From Phycisphaerales bacterium (GTDB lineage Bacteria; Planctomycetota; Phycisphaerae; Phycisphaerales; UBA1924), in the NCBI GenBank assembly GCA_019744815.1, contig JAIEUA010000006.1:62001-126000 (forward strand): a DNA stretch of 64,000 bases. Reading direction: 5' to 3'. The notes under the pieces are model-generated. The model had not been told where the DNA came from, ran no database searches, and saw nothing but the letters and a program-made list of their open reading frames with translations. A program made the position numbers and the translations under genes. Position 1 is the first letter of the stretch, and each line of letters starts with the position of its first letter. Shown here piece by piece: positions 55,384 through 64,000 of this stretch.

Positions 55384-58300
55384 ATGCGTTGTTGGATGAG
55401 ACTGGTCACCGCGATCGTGGCGGCTATGGCTCCGTGCCTCGCGCTCGCGCAGCGTTCGACACCGCTCCGAATTCCCAACCCGGACGTTCTGGCGAGCGAT
55501 CTGTTCGGGGTCTCGGTCGCGATCGACGGCGACACCCTGGTCGTCGGTGTGCCCTTTGACAACGTCGGGTCCAATGTCGATCAGGGCTCGGCCAATGTGT
55601 ATCGCTGGACGGGAACCGACTGGACACGGGAGGCCACGCTGATTGCCCCCGACAGTGCGGCGAACGATTTCTTCGGGTTCTCCGTCGCGATCACCGGCGA
55701 CACGGTGATCATCGGTGCGTACGGCGACGACGTAGGCGTCAACGCCGACCAAGGCTCGGTGTATCTCTTTACCCGTGCTGGATCGAGCTGGACCCAACAG
55801 GCCAAGCTCATCGCCTCGGATGGGGCATCAGGTGATCGTCTCGGCTACGCCGTCGCGATCTCCGGCGACACCGTGATCATGGGTGCTTCCGGCGACGACA
55901 TCGGAGTGAAGGCCAACCAGGGCTCGGCGTACGTCTTCGCCCGCGCTGGATCGAGCTGGACCCAGCAGGCCAAGCTCACCGCTGCGGATGGCGCGGCCGA
56001 TGACAACCTCGGTCAGTCCGTCGCCATCTCTGGTGATACAGCGATTGTCGGCGCGGGCCTTGATGACGCCGGCGCGAACGTCGACCAGGGTTCGGCGTAC
56101 GTCTTTGTTCGCGTTGGCCCGACATGGACGCAACAGGCCAAGCTCGCGGCGAATGACGGCGCCGCCGGCGACGCCTTTGGCTCCGCCGTCGCGCTCACGG
56201 GTGACACGGCCGTGATAGGCGCCGCCACCGACGACGCGGGCGCCAACGTCGATCAAGGCTCGGCGTACGTGTTTGTTCGCGCGGGCTCAAGCTGGTCGCA
56301 GCAGGCCAAACTATCCGCCGCGGACGGCGCTGCCGGGGACGGCTTTGGTCTTTCGGTGGCGATCTCCGGTGACACGGCGATCGTCGGCGCGAACCTCGAT
56401 GACATCGGTATCAGCGTCGATCAGGGTTCCGCGTACGTGTTCATCCGCTCAGGCACAACCTGGGTCCAGCAGTCCAAGCTCGCCACCGCTCTCGACGGCC
56501 GCGCGGGAGACCGCTTCGGCTCGTCCGTCGCGATCTCGGGCGATACCGCGATCATCGGCGCGCCGAATCAAGATTTGGGGTTCTTGACCCCCGATCAAGG
56601 TGCGGCGTGGGTCTTCTCCCGCATCGGCTCCACGTGGATCGGCCCCGATCTGCAGCTGCTGGCATCCGGCGGCGCGGCGAGCGACAACTTCGGCTTCTCC
56701 GTTGCGCTCTCGGGCGACACGGCGCTGGTGGGGGCGTCCGGCGACGACGTCGGGGCCAACATCGACCAGGGCTCGGTGTACGTCTTCACGCGCTCGGGCA
56801 CCACGTGGACCCAGCAGGCTCAGTTGACCGCCACGGGCGGCGCGGCGGGCGACAGCTTCGGCATCTCCGTCGCGCTCTCGGGCGACACAGCGCTGGTGGG
56901 GGCGAATGCCGACGACGTCGGAGCCAACGCCAACCAAGGCTCGGCGTACATCTTCACCCGCTCGGGCAGCACGTGGACCCAGCAGGCTCAGTTGACGGCG
57001 TCCGGCGGCGCGGCCAACGACCTCTTCGGCGTTTCCGTCGCGCTTTCGGGCGACACGGCGCTGGTGGGGGCGTACGGCGACGACATCGGCGCCAACACCA
57101 ACCAAGGCTCGGCGTACATCTTCACCCGCTCGGGCAGCACGTGGATCCAGCAGGCTCAGTTGACGGCGACCGGCGGCGCGGCCAACGACCTCTTCGGCGT
57201 TTTCGTCGCGCTCTCGGGCGACACAGCGCTGGTGGGGGCGTCTGCCGACGACGTCGGTGCCAACACCGACCAGGGCTCGGCATATATCTTCACCCGCTCG
57301 GGCATCACGTGGACCCAGCAGGCTCAGTTGACCGCCACGGGCGGCTCGGCGGGCGACCAGTTCGGCTACTCCGTCGCGCTCTCGGGCGACACGGCGCTGG
57401 TGGGGGCGAACCTCGACGACGTCGGGGCCAACCTCGACCAAGGCTCGGCGTACGTGTTCACCCGCTCGGGCACAACTTGGACCCAGCAGGCCCAGTTGAC
57501 CGCCACAAGCGGCGCGGCGTTCGACTACTTCGGCATCACCGTCGCGCTCTCGGGCGACACGGCGCTGGTGGGGGCGAACCTCGACAACGTCGGGGCCAAC
57601 ACCGACCAGGGCTCGGCGTGGACCTTCGATGTGCCCGCCGATGACTTCTCGCTGGCCCACAACGATGTCACTGACGTGTCGTACCCCACACTTTCTGCGG
57701 CACTGCTTCCCGCCACCAGCGGCCAGCAGATCACCGCGACCGAGGCCGCTTGGCGTCAGACCGGAAGTCTGAACACCTTCGGGCGTTCGATCGGACTCTT
57801 CAGTTCCGCCGATCTCCGCACGCCTTCCACCGCGGTGCTCGACCTCAGCGGCTCATCCGCTCTCGCCGCCGCGACCGGCTCGTCGGTCGATGTCTTTGGA
57901 CAGTTGCGGGTTGGGGCCGGTGCCTCGGTGGACGTGACCGGTACGACCTTCCGCCTCGGCTCGCGCGGCATACTGACCGCCCGTGCCGGCTCCTCGCTGA
58001 CGATCAACGCTCTCGCTGCCGCCCTCGACGGTCAAACCCGCCTCGAGCAGAACGCGTCGATCACTTTCTCCGGTGACGTCACCGCGAACGGGCCCACCAC
58101 GGCCAATCTCAACACCTCTCTGACGATGGGTGGCAGGTTCAGCAACTTCGACATATTCACCATCAACACCGGCACGATCTCCACGCCGCTCTTCTCAAAT
58201 CGAGTCCAGACCAACATCCTCGGTGACTGCGCGTTCTTCGGCTCATACACCAACGAGTACGGTGCCACCACCTCGATCCGCTCCGGAACCCTCTTGGTCT

Positions 58301-59037
58301 TCGGGACTCTCACCAACAGCGGCACGATCGTGGGTGCGGCGTGCACCGGCTGCCTGTCTGTCCCGCCGAATCTGGATATCGGTGGCGACCTCACTCTTGG
58401 TGCCCCCGCCAACCTCAATATGCCCTTTGTCGGATCTCAAGTACACGTCGGGGGTGACTTCGACAACTCGATCAACGCCAACACCCGCTATGACCTGAGC
58501 CTGGCGACGCTGCAGTTGGAAGGCACCGGCTCGGAGCAGACGCTGGAGGTGATGTCGAGGGACATCGGTGCAAGTGCATCGGGCCTCGACCGCACCATTG
58601 CTGGTCACTACCCGATCGGCACGCTCCGCATCGGGCCGTCGCCGAGCACCGTGCGGCTGGTCGATGCGTACGACAACGACAACCTCGGCCAGGGCTCGTG
58701 CGAAGCGATCTACGTCGACACGCTGCAGATCGACGCGGGCTCGCGTCTGATCAATCCGGCGTGCCGCATCTACTACAAGACTCTCATCAGGAACGGCACC
58801 ATTGATGTGCCCGCCAACGTGATCCCGCTGACCGCACCCTGTCCTGCCGATCTGAACAACGACGGCCTCGTCGATGACGCGGACTTCTCGATCTTCGTGG
58901 TGGCCTACGACATCCTCGACTGCGCCGATCCGACAATGCCGCCATCCTGCCCGGCGGACCTGAACAGCGATGCGCTGGTGGACGACGCCGACTTCCAGAT
59001 CTTCGTGGTCGCCTACAACGCCGTGTTGTGTTCGTAA
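55384..59037 (+). CDS. Secreted FG-GAP-like beta-propeller repeat protein with dockerin-like C-terminus
   Basis: 13 units of LTATGGAAGDSFGISVALSGDTALVGANADDVGANANQGSAYIFTRSGSTWTQQAQ type (56 aa); C-terminal CPADLNNDGLVDDADFSIFVVAYD / CPADLNSDALVDDADFQIFVVAYN. Confidence 0.85.
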   Translation: MRCWMRLVTAIVAAMAPCLALAQRSTPLRIPNPDVLASDLFGVSVAIDGDTLVVGVPFDNVGSNVDQGSANVYRWTGTDWTREATLIAPDSAANDFFGFSVAITGDTVIIGAYGDDVGVNADQGSVYLFTRAGSSWTQQAKLIASDGASGDRLGYAVAISGDTVIMGASGDDIGVKANQGSAYVFARAGSSWTQQAKLTAADGAADDNLGQSVAISGDTAIVGAGLDDAGANVDQGSAYVFVRVGPTWTQQAKLAANDGAAGDAFGSAVALTGDTAVIGAATDDAGANVDQGSAYVFVRAGSSWSQQAKLSAADGAAGDGFGLSVAISGDTAIVGANLDDIGISVDQGSAYVFIRSGTTWVQQSKLATALDGRAGDRFGSSVAISGDTAIIGAPNQDLGFLTPDQGAAWVFSRIGSTWIGPDLQLLASGGAASDNFGFSVALSGDTALVGASGDDVGANIDQGSVYVFTRSGTTWTQQAQLTATGGAAGDSFGISVALSGDTALVGANADDVGANANQGSAYIFTRSGSTWTQQAQLTASGGAANDLFGVSVALSGDTALVGAYGDDIGANTNQGSAYIFTRSGSTWIQQAQLTATGGAANDLFGVFVALSGDTALVGASADDVGANTDQGSAYIFTRSGITWTQQAQLTATGGSAGDQFGYSVALSGDTALVGANLDDVGANLDQGSAYVFTRSGTTWTQQAQLTATSGAAFDYFGITVALSGDTALVGANLDNVGANTDQGSAWTFDVPADDFSLAHNDVTDVSYPTLSAALLPATSGQQITATEAAWRQTGSLNTFGRSIGLFSSADLRTPSTAVLDLSGSSALAAATGSSVDVFGQLRVGAGASVDVTGTTFRLGSRGILTARAGSSLTINALAAALDGQTRLEQNASITFSGDVTANGPTTANLNTSLTMGGRFSNFDIFTINTGTISTPLFSNRVQTNILGDCAFFGSYTNEYGATTSIRSGTLLVFGTLTNSGTIVGAACTGCLSVPPNLDIGGDLTLGAPANLNMPFVGSQVHVGGDFDNSINANTRYDLSLATLQLEGTGSEQTLEVMSRDIGASASGLDRTIAGHYPIGTLRIGPSPSTVRLVDAYDNDNLGQGSCEAIYVDTLQIDAGSRLINPACRIYYKTLIRNGTIDVPANVIPLTAPCPADLNNDGLVDDADFSIFVVAYDILDCADPTMPPSCPADLNSDALVDDADFQIFVVAYNAVLCS

Positions 59038-59086
59038 GGTAGCGCTCAGTGCACGCGGCGGGCGTTCTCGTCGAACGCCCACGAAA

Positions 59087-60124
59087 TCACCGGTTCGTCG
59101 ACTCGCTCGCCGCCTGTCGGTGCCACGCGATCAGATCCTGCAGCCCCGCTTCGAGCGTGTACCCGGGCTCGAAGCCCAGCAGCTCCTTGGCCTTGCTGAT
59201 GTCGGCCAGCGAGTGCTTCACGTCGGCCGGGCGACCGGGCTGCAGCTGCGGGTGGATCTGAGGCACGCCCGCGGCATTGGCCATGGCACGCGCCAGTTCC
59301 AGCATGGTCACGCTGGTACCCGTGCCGATGTTCACGACCTCGCCGCGGGGCGGAACCTTGACCGAGCCGGCGAGCAGGAACGCCATCACCGCATCGGCGA
59401 CATAGGTGAAGTCGCGGGTCTGAAGGCCGTCGCCGAAGATCACCGGGGCCTCGCCCCGCAGCAGCTTCTGGGCGAACGCGGCGATCACGCCGGAGTAGGG
59501 CGAGTTGCCGGGTTGGCGCGGGCCAAAGACGTTGAACAGCCGCAGCGCCAGCGTGCTCATGCCGTAGGTCTTGGAGTGCACGCTCAGCAGGCTCTCGGCC
59601 GAGAGCTTGCTGGCGGCGTAGGGCGAGACGGGCGCGGGCAACTGCGTCTCGACGCGGGGAAGGTGCGGGTCGTCGCCGTAGGGTGACGAGCTCGACGCCA
59701 GGATCACGCGTTCAACGCCGGCGCCGGAGAGCGACGTGGTCTTCTTCGCGGCCTGCAGCACCCGGAGCGTGCCCGTCGCGTTGACGCTGAAGGTCCGCTG
59801 CGGATCATCGACCGAGCGCTGCACGCTCCCGACGGCGGCCAGGTGGAAAACGGTCGCGGCGCCGCTAAAGGCGTCGGCGAGGGCTTCGTCATCAAGCACG
59901 CTGCCGCGCACGAAACGCACGCGATCGGGCTCGAGGTCGATCAACTCCGAGAGATGCTCCAACGTCGAGTTCGACAAGTCGTCCACGACGCGGACGGTGG
60001 AGCCGAGCGCCAGCAAGGCGTCGACCAGATGCCCGCCGATGAAGCCGGCGCCGCCGGTCACGCAAACAGTCCTTCCGTTGTAGAAGGGCCGGAGGCGATT
60101 GACCTTTTCTGCGGGAAGCTTCAT
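59087..60124 (-). CDS. NAD-dependent epimerase/dehydratase (SDR)
   Basis: VCVTGGAGFIGGHLVDALLALGSTVRVVDDLS, ASSSSPYGDDPHLP, SPYAASKLSAE, RLFNVFGPRQPG. Confidence 0.9.
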   Translation of the reverse strand: MKLPAEKVNRLRPFYNGRTVCVTGGAGFIGGHLVDALLALGSTVRVVDDLSNSTLEHLSELIDLEPDRVRFVRGSVLDDEALADAFSGAATVFHLAAVGSVQRSVDDPQRTFSVNATGTLRVLQAAKKTTSLSGAGVERVILASSSSPYGDDPHLPRVETQLPAPVSPYAASKLSAESLLSVHSKTYGMSTLALRLFNVFGPRQPGNSPYSGVIAAFAQKLLRGEAPVIFGDGLQTRDFTYVADAVMAFLLAGSVKVPPRGEVVNIGTGTSVTMLELARAMANAAGVPQIHPQLQPGRPADVKHSLADISKAKELLGFEPGYTLEAGLQDLIAWHRQAASESTNR

Positions 60125-60265
60125 CTCGGGAGGAAGTGTAAGGAATCACGGGATCGTTTGCAGGGACGATCCGTGAGTCTGCATTGGCATTTGGGCTTTG
60201 ATCGGAGAGCCGCAGCGGAGCGCTGGAGCGCAGAACGGGAGCGGCGCCGAGGATTCAGTGGTATC

Positions 60266-61993
60266 TCAGGGGCAAACCAACGTGGCGTAGGCCTGCGCAA
60301 AGCGGACGAAGTCCGAGTCGGAGGTGAGGCCGTCGCGATCCAGGTCGCCCGGCCCGCCGGCGAGCTCGGAGAAGTACTCCGAGAAGACGATGAAGTCGTA
60401 GTCGTCGACGATCCGGTTCCCGTCGAAATCGCCCGGGCACGCGGGGCGGAGGACGTTCCGGCACAAGGCCGAGGAAGAATCCGTGAACTCGAGTCGGAAG
60501 ACGAACGAGCCGGAGGCGTTGATGGCGCTGGGCTGCCCGTCCTGGTTGTTGCCCGCCCAGAAGTTCGGGATGCCCGAGACGGTCTTGGTGATCCCGGGCG
60601 CGACCGTGACGCGGTCGCCGCTGGCGACGACCTTGCTGATCTCGCCGCTGGGGTAGCTGGTCATGAGCACGCGCTCGAACGCGTTGTTCGGCGTCGGACC
60701 GGACATCGGGGCGACGAGGAAGAGCTCGCCGTTGGGCCCGCACGCGGCGTAGGGCGAGAGCTCGCGGAGACGGCGCTGCCCGAGCATGCCCGGAGCGCCG
60801 TCGTTGGCGCGGAGCCGCTGCACCAGCGTGCCGTTGGAGGTGGCGCTGAAGAACGCGTTGTCGTTCTGGCTGGTGACGAACTGGCCGGCCAGCGAGGCCT
60901 TGAAGTGAATGTGGTTGTTCGCGTCGATGATCAGCGACGAGTAACTCGCGAGGCTGACGGCTTCGCCCAGCGCGGTGACGGGCGTGGTTCTGGTCGCGAC
61001 GGGCTTGATGCCGGTCGGGGTCGTGGTCCAGATGCCGTGGGCGAACTTGCTGGGTGAGTTCCAGTCCTCGTGGTCGGCGAAGAACGCGATGGTCCCGGCC
61101 CCGTTCATGCGGTGCATGCCCGGGAGCACGCGGCGGATCTGCAGCGTGATCTGGTCCCCGCCCTCACCCGGAGTGCCGACGAGTGTCCCGCCAAAGGACT
61201 GGATCGTGGGGGTCCAGTTGGTCGCGATCCAGCGGGCGCTGTCGTTCCAGGGGTTGACCAGCGGGCCCTGCACCACACCGCCGAACGCGGCCTTGGAGTT
61301 GTTGTTGAGGATGGGCGAGAGCAGGTCGCGGACGGTGGTGGAGGGCTGCGAGATGATCATCATGTCGCCCCCCTTCATGACGGTGCGGAGCACCCCGCCG
61401 CTGTAGAGCCAGGCGCTGCCCTGGTTGGCGTCGGTGATGCCCGGTCCCTGCAGCGAGGCGTTGAAGGCGATCTGACCCGAAGCGTTCATCACCGGCTCAC
61501 CCAGGTCGCGGAAGGTGACGCCGTTGGCCAGCCCCGGGGCCTGCATGCCGACGCTGGCGATGACGGTGACCGTGCCGGCTCGCGTGGCGCGGAAGATCGA
61601 GAGCTTGCCCGCCCCGGTGCCCGATCGGGCCGCGAAAGCGACGGCGTCGGCGTTGTTGAGCACGATGGCGGAGCGATCCAGGCGTTGCAGCGCGCCGAGG
61701 TTCGAGGGCATCGCCTGCCCTTCGCGCACCAGCAAACGCCAGTTGCCCGGCACGCCGATCCAGATGCCGGTCTTGTTGGCGCTGGCGCTCGTGAGCGTGG
61801 CCGCGAACGCGTACGTGCCCAGATCGTTGGTCACCGGCGCGCCGAAGCTGGCGAAGACCGTGCCCGCTTCGGTGTTGGGTGCTGGCGTGCCCGAACGCAC
61901 GAGCACTTCGAGCGGCGCGGTGTCCGCGCGGGCCGACGAAAGTCCTTGCGTCGTCGCCAAAGCGACGCAGAGCGAAACAACGATTTTGTGCAT
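60266..61993 (-). CDS. Secreted NxxGxxxF-type repeat protein with dockerin-like C-terminus
   Basis: Repeats such as NASGQIAFNASLQGPGITDAN and NNNSKAAFGGVVQGP; C-terminal CPGDFDGNRIVDDYDFIVFSEYF...GDLDRDGLTSDSDFVRFAQAYATLVCP. Confidence 0.75.
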   Translation of the reverse strand: MHKIVVSLCVALATTQGLSSARADTAPLEVLVRSGTPAPNTEAGTVFASFGAPVTNDLGTYAFAATLTSASANKTGIWIGVPGNWRLLVREGQAMPSNLGALQRLDRSAIVLNNADAVAFAARSGTGAGKLSIFRATRAGTVTVIASVGMQAPGLANGVTFRDLGEPVMNASGQIAFNASLQGPGITDANQGSAWLYSGGVLRTVMKGGDMMIISQPSTTVRDLLSPILNNNSKAAFGGVVQGPLVNPWNDSARWIATNWTPTIQSFGGTLVGTPGEGGDQITLQIRRVLPGMHRMNGAGTIAFFADHEDWNSPSKFAHGIWTTTPTGIKPVATRTTPVTALGEAVSLASYSSLIIDANNHIHFKASLAGQFVTSQNDNAFFSATSNGTLVQRLRANDGAPGMLGQRRLRELSPYAACGPNGELFLVAPMSGPTPNNAFERVLMTSYPSGEISKVVASGDRVTVAPGITKTVSGIPNFWAGNNQDGQPSAINASGSFVFRLEFTDSSSALCRNVLRPACPGDFDGNRIVDDYDFIVFSEYFSELAGGPGDLDRDGLTSDSDFVRFAQAYATLVCP

Positions 61994-62417
61994 GCTGCCC
62001 TCGTCTACACCGGTGCCGGAGCGCCTGGATGCCACACAACCTCATACCCGTAGCGTGAAAGAATCGGCGCGCCAACAGATTTCGAGAAGATTTCCCTAGG
62101 TTTTGATGCTGGCCGGCTCCGCCAGCAACCCCAACGCTCCGAACAAATTCCGTGAACCGTTGGCCTGTCGCGGGCGCTGGATCAGGGGAGGGGTTCCGGC
62201 CGGGACCCCGCGGCGGCCGCGCCCCTCCTTGACAACCCTTTTGCCCCTCGTTTGCTCCTCTTTTGGTCCTCTGCGGCCCCATCCCTCCAGCGGTCCCGGG
62301 CCGGCCGCGCGATCTTGCTCAGGCGACGTTTCCTGCAACCAACAATCAGCACCGCACGATGAACTCGTGCGTCCATGTGCGGCGGCCCCACCGGGCCGCC
62401 CGATCCGGAGAACTCAC

Positions 62418-63941
62418 ATGCCCCAGCTTCCACGCACCCTCGCACTGATCGCCGTTCTGGTTTCGGGAGGGACACTCTCGCTCGACTGCCTCGCCCAGGC
62501 ACCCAACTCCAACCCCGCCCCCAACCCCGCACCCAAGCCCGGCGATTCCAAGGGCGTGGACACCATCGATCCCAAGATCCTGGAGGTCCTGCAGAGTGCC
62601 CGGGCGGTGATGAACGATGTCCAGAGCCTCAGCTACACCGCGGACGTGATCGGCGCGATGCCCGATGGCAACCGCAACTCGGTGATCAAGGCCAACGTGG
62701 TCGCGGAGCGGGGCGATCAGGGCAACTGGAAGTACGACGTCGAGGGCACGTTCGCGATCGAGGGCAAGGGCGGCGGGAAGCGCGAGAGCGAGTTCGCCAT
62801 CCGGGCCGCGTTCGACGGGACCGAGCTCCTGGTGGTCGACACGCGCCGGAAGCTGGTGCGTCAGACCGAGCCCAAGGAGATCGAGAACGTCCGCGTGCAG
62901 ATGAACCAGGGCAACGCCGCTACCTCCGTCGCCTGGGAGCTCTTCACCGACCCGGTGCTGAACGGCTGCGACATCGCGGTGAAGGCCGAGTTCGAAGCGC
63001 CGCAGACGATCGACGGGCTCGAGTGCGACGTGATCTGGTTCGTGCCGCCCAAGGCCAAGACCGCCGCCGGCACGGCGAGCGAGTCCGCGATCGTGCCCAG
63101 CAAGATCTACTTCGCCAAGCGCGACGGCCTGCCCCGGCGTTTCGAGATCTTCCGCCCCGCGACCGCAACCCTCCCCGCCGACAAACGCGGGGAGCCAAGC
63201 CGCACGCTGACCCTCAGCAAGTTCGTCGCCAAGGCCGAGCTGAGCGGCAAGTCGTTCACACTCGAAACGCCCGACGGCTACACCGTCACCGACGGCGACG
63301 GCCGACGCAAGCCCAAGACCGCCGCCCCCAAGCCCAAGCCCGAAACGACTCCGGCCAGCACGCCGGACATGAAGCCGGAAACCAAGCCAGACAACAAGCC
63401 AGACAGCAAGCCCGACACCGCCACGCCCACCACGTACAAGCACCCGCTGCTGAACTCCGACAACAACCTGATGAGCATCGGCTCGATGGCGCCCGCCTTC
63501 GACCTCAAGGACTTCGAGGGCAAGAGCGTGAAGCTGTCGGACTTCAAGGACAAGGTGCTGGTGCTCAACTTCTGGGGCACCGGCAGCGATCAGTCCAAGG
63601 ACGCCGCCCCGGCCGTGCAGAAGGTGTTCGCCAAGTACCAGAGCAAGGGCGTCGCGGTGCTGGGCCTCAACACCGAGTCCAACCCCAAGGCCGACCCGCA
63701 GAAGTTCATGAAGGACAACGGCCTCACCTTCCCCAGCGTGACCAAGGCCGAGACCATCGCGGGCCTGTACCGCCTCAAGAGCTGGCCGACCTTCTACGTC
63801 ATCGGAAAGAACGGCAAGGTCGTCTGGGCCGGGCACAAGCTCCCGTCGCCCCCCGGCGGCGGCGGCGGCACACCCGCGGCGGTCGACTACCTCGAGAGCA
63901 ATCTCAGCCAGGCGATCGACAAAGCGCTCGCGGAGAAGTAG
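62418..63941 (+). CDS. Secreted two-domain protein: DUF2092-like N-terminal domain plus TlpA/thioredoxin-like redoxin
   Basis: Signal peptide; VMNDVQSLSYTADVIGAMPDGN...; KPKPETTPASTPDMKPETKPDNKPDSKP linker; MAPAFDLKDFEGKSVKLSDFKDKVLVLNFWGTGSDQSKDAAPAVQKVFAKYQSKGVAVLGLN. Confidence 0.8.
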   Translation: MPQLPRTLALIAVLVSGGTLSLDCLAQAPNSNPAPNPAPKPGDSKGVDTIDPKILEVLQSARAVMNDVQSLSYTADVIGAMPDGNRNSVIKANVVAERGDQGNWKYDVEGTFAIEGKGGGKRESEFAIRAAFDGTELLVVDTRRKLVRQTEPKEIENVRVQMNQGNAATSVAWELFTDPVLNGCDIAVKAEFEAPQTIDGLECDVIWFVPPKAKTAAGTASESAIVPSKIYFAKRDGLPRRFEIFRPATATLPADKRGEPSRTLTLSKFVAKAELSGKSFTLETPDGYTVTDGDGRRKPKTAAPKPKPETTPASTPDMKPETKPDNKPDSKPDTATPTTYKHPLLNSDNNLMSIGSMAPAFDLKDFEGKSVKLSDFKDKVLVLNFWGTGSDQSKDAAPAVQKVFAKYQSKGVAVLGLNTESNPKADPQKFMKDNGLTFPSVTKAETIAGLYRLKSWPTFYVIGKNGKVVWAGHKLPSPPGGGGGTPAAVDYLESNLSQAIDKALAEK

Positions 63942-64000
63942 CCCGATCCGGCCGGCTTGAGCACGCTCGACAGCAGCCAGTCTGTGCTGCCGCCTTTGCC

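Noticed and set aside
56660-57610. Regular ~168-bp repeats, considered as CRISPR or satellite
   Set aside because: Repeats are coding, in-frame and unspaced; unit length and lack of unique spacers exclude CRISPR.
56449-57660. 403-aa minus-strand repeat ORF opposite the propeller-repeat gene
   Set aside because: Its repeats are the reverse reading of the sense repeats; no independent coding evidence.

Overview
This is a 64 kb, high-GC bacterial window. The family content suggests Planctomycetota, probably Phycisphaerae-like; this is inference, as no taxonomic search was run. Housekeeping genes recognised: accB/accC, glmM, queD-like, ppk1, BamA-type outer-membrane protein, asnB, uracil-DNA glycosylase, an M24 peptidase and OsmC/Ohr. 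Between them lie many secreted planctomycete-type proteins: three tandem beta-helix paralogs, three ~750-aa paralogs ending in dockerin-like EF-hand domains, an endonuclease I with the same C-terminus, a 13-unit beta-propeller-repeat protein, and a tandem pair with PEP-CTERM-like C-termini. I saw no rRNA, tRNA, CRISPR array, transposase, reverse transcriptase or prophage. The most unusual signals are non-coding. (i) A four-helix-bundle (23S rRNA IVS-type) gene sits between accB and accC and is tightly bracketed by ~40-nt inverted repeats, like an rRNA intervening sequence in an mRNA operon. (ii) There are several dispersed hairpin or MITE-like repeat families. (iii) Two paralogous surface-protein genes have structured 5' leaders. 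(iv) A large palindrome carries a (CA)n(CT)n microsatellite. (v) There is a candidate ncRNA/terminator unit near 43.5 kb. Most of the supplied ORFs are antisense or out-of-frame shadows typical of high-GC DNA and were not called.
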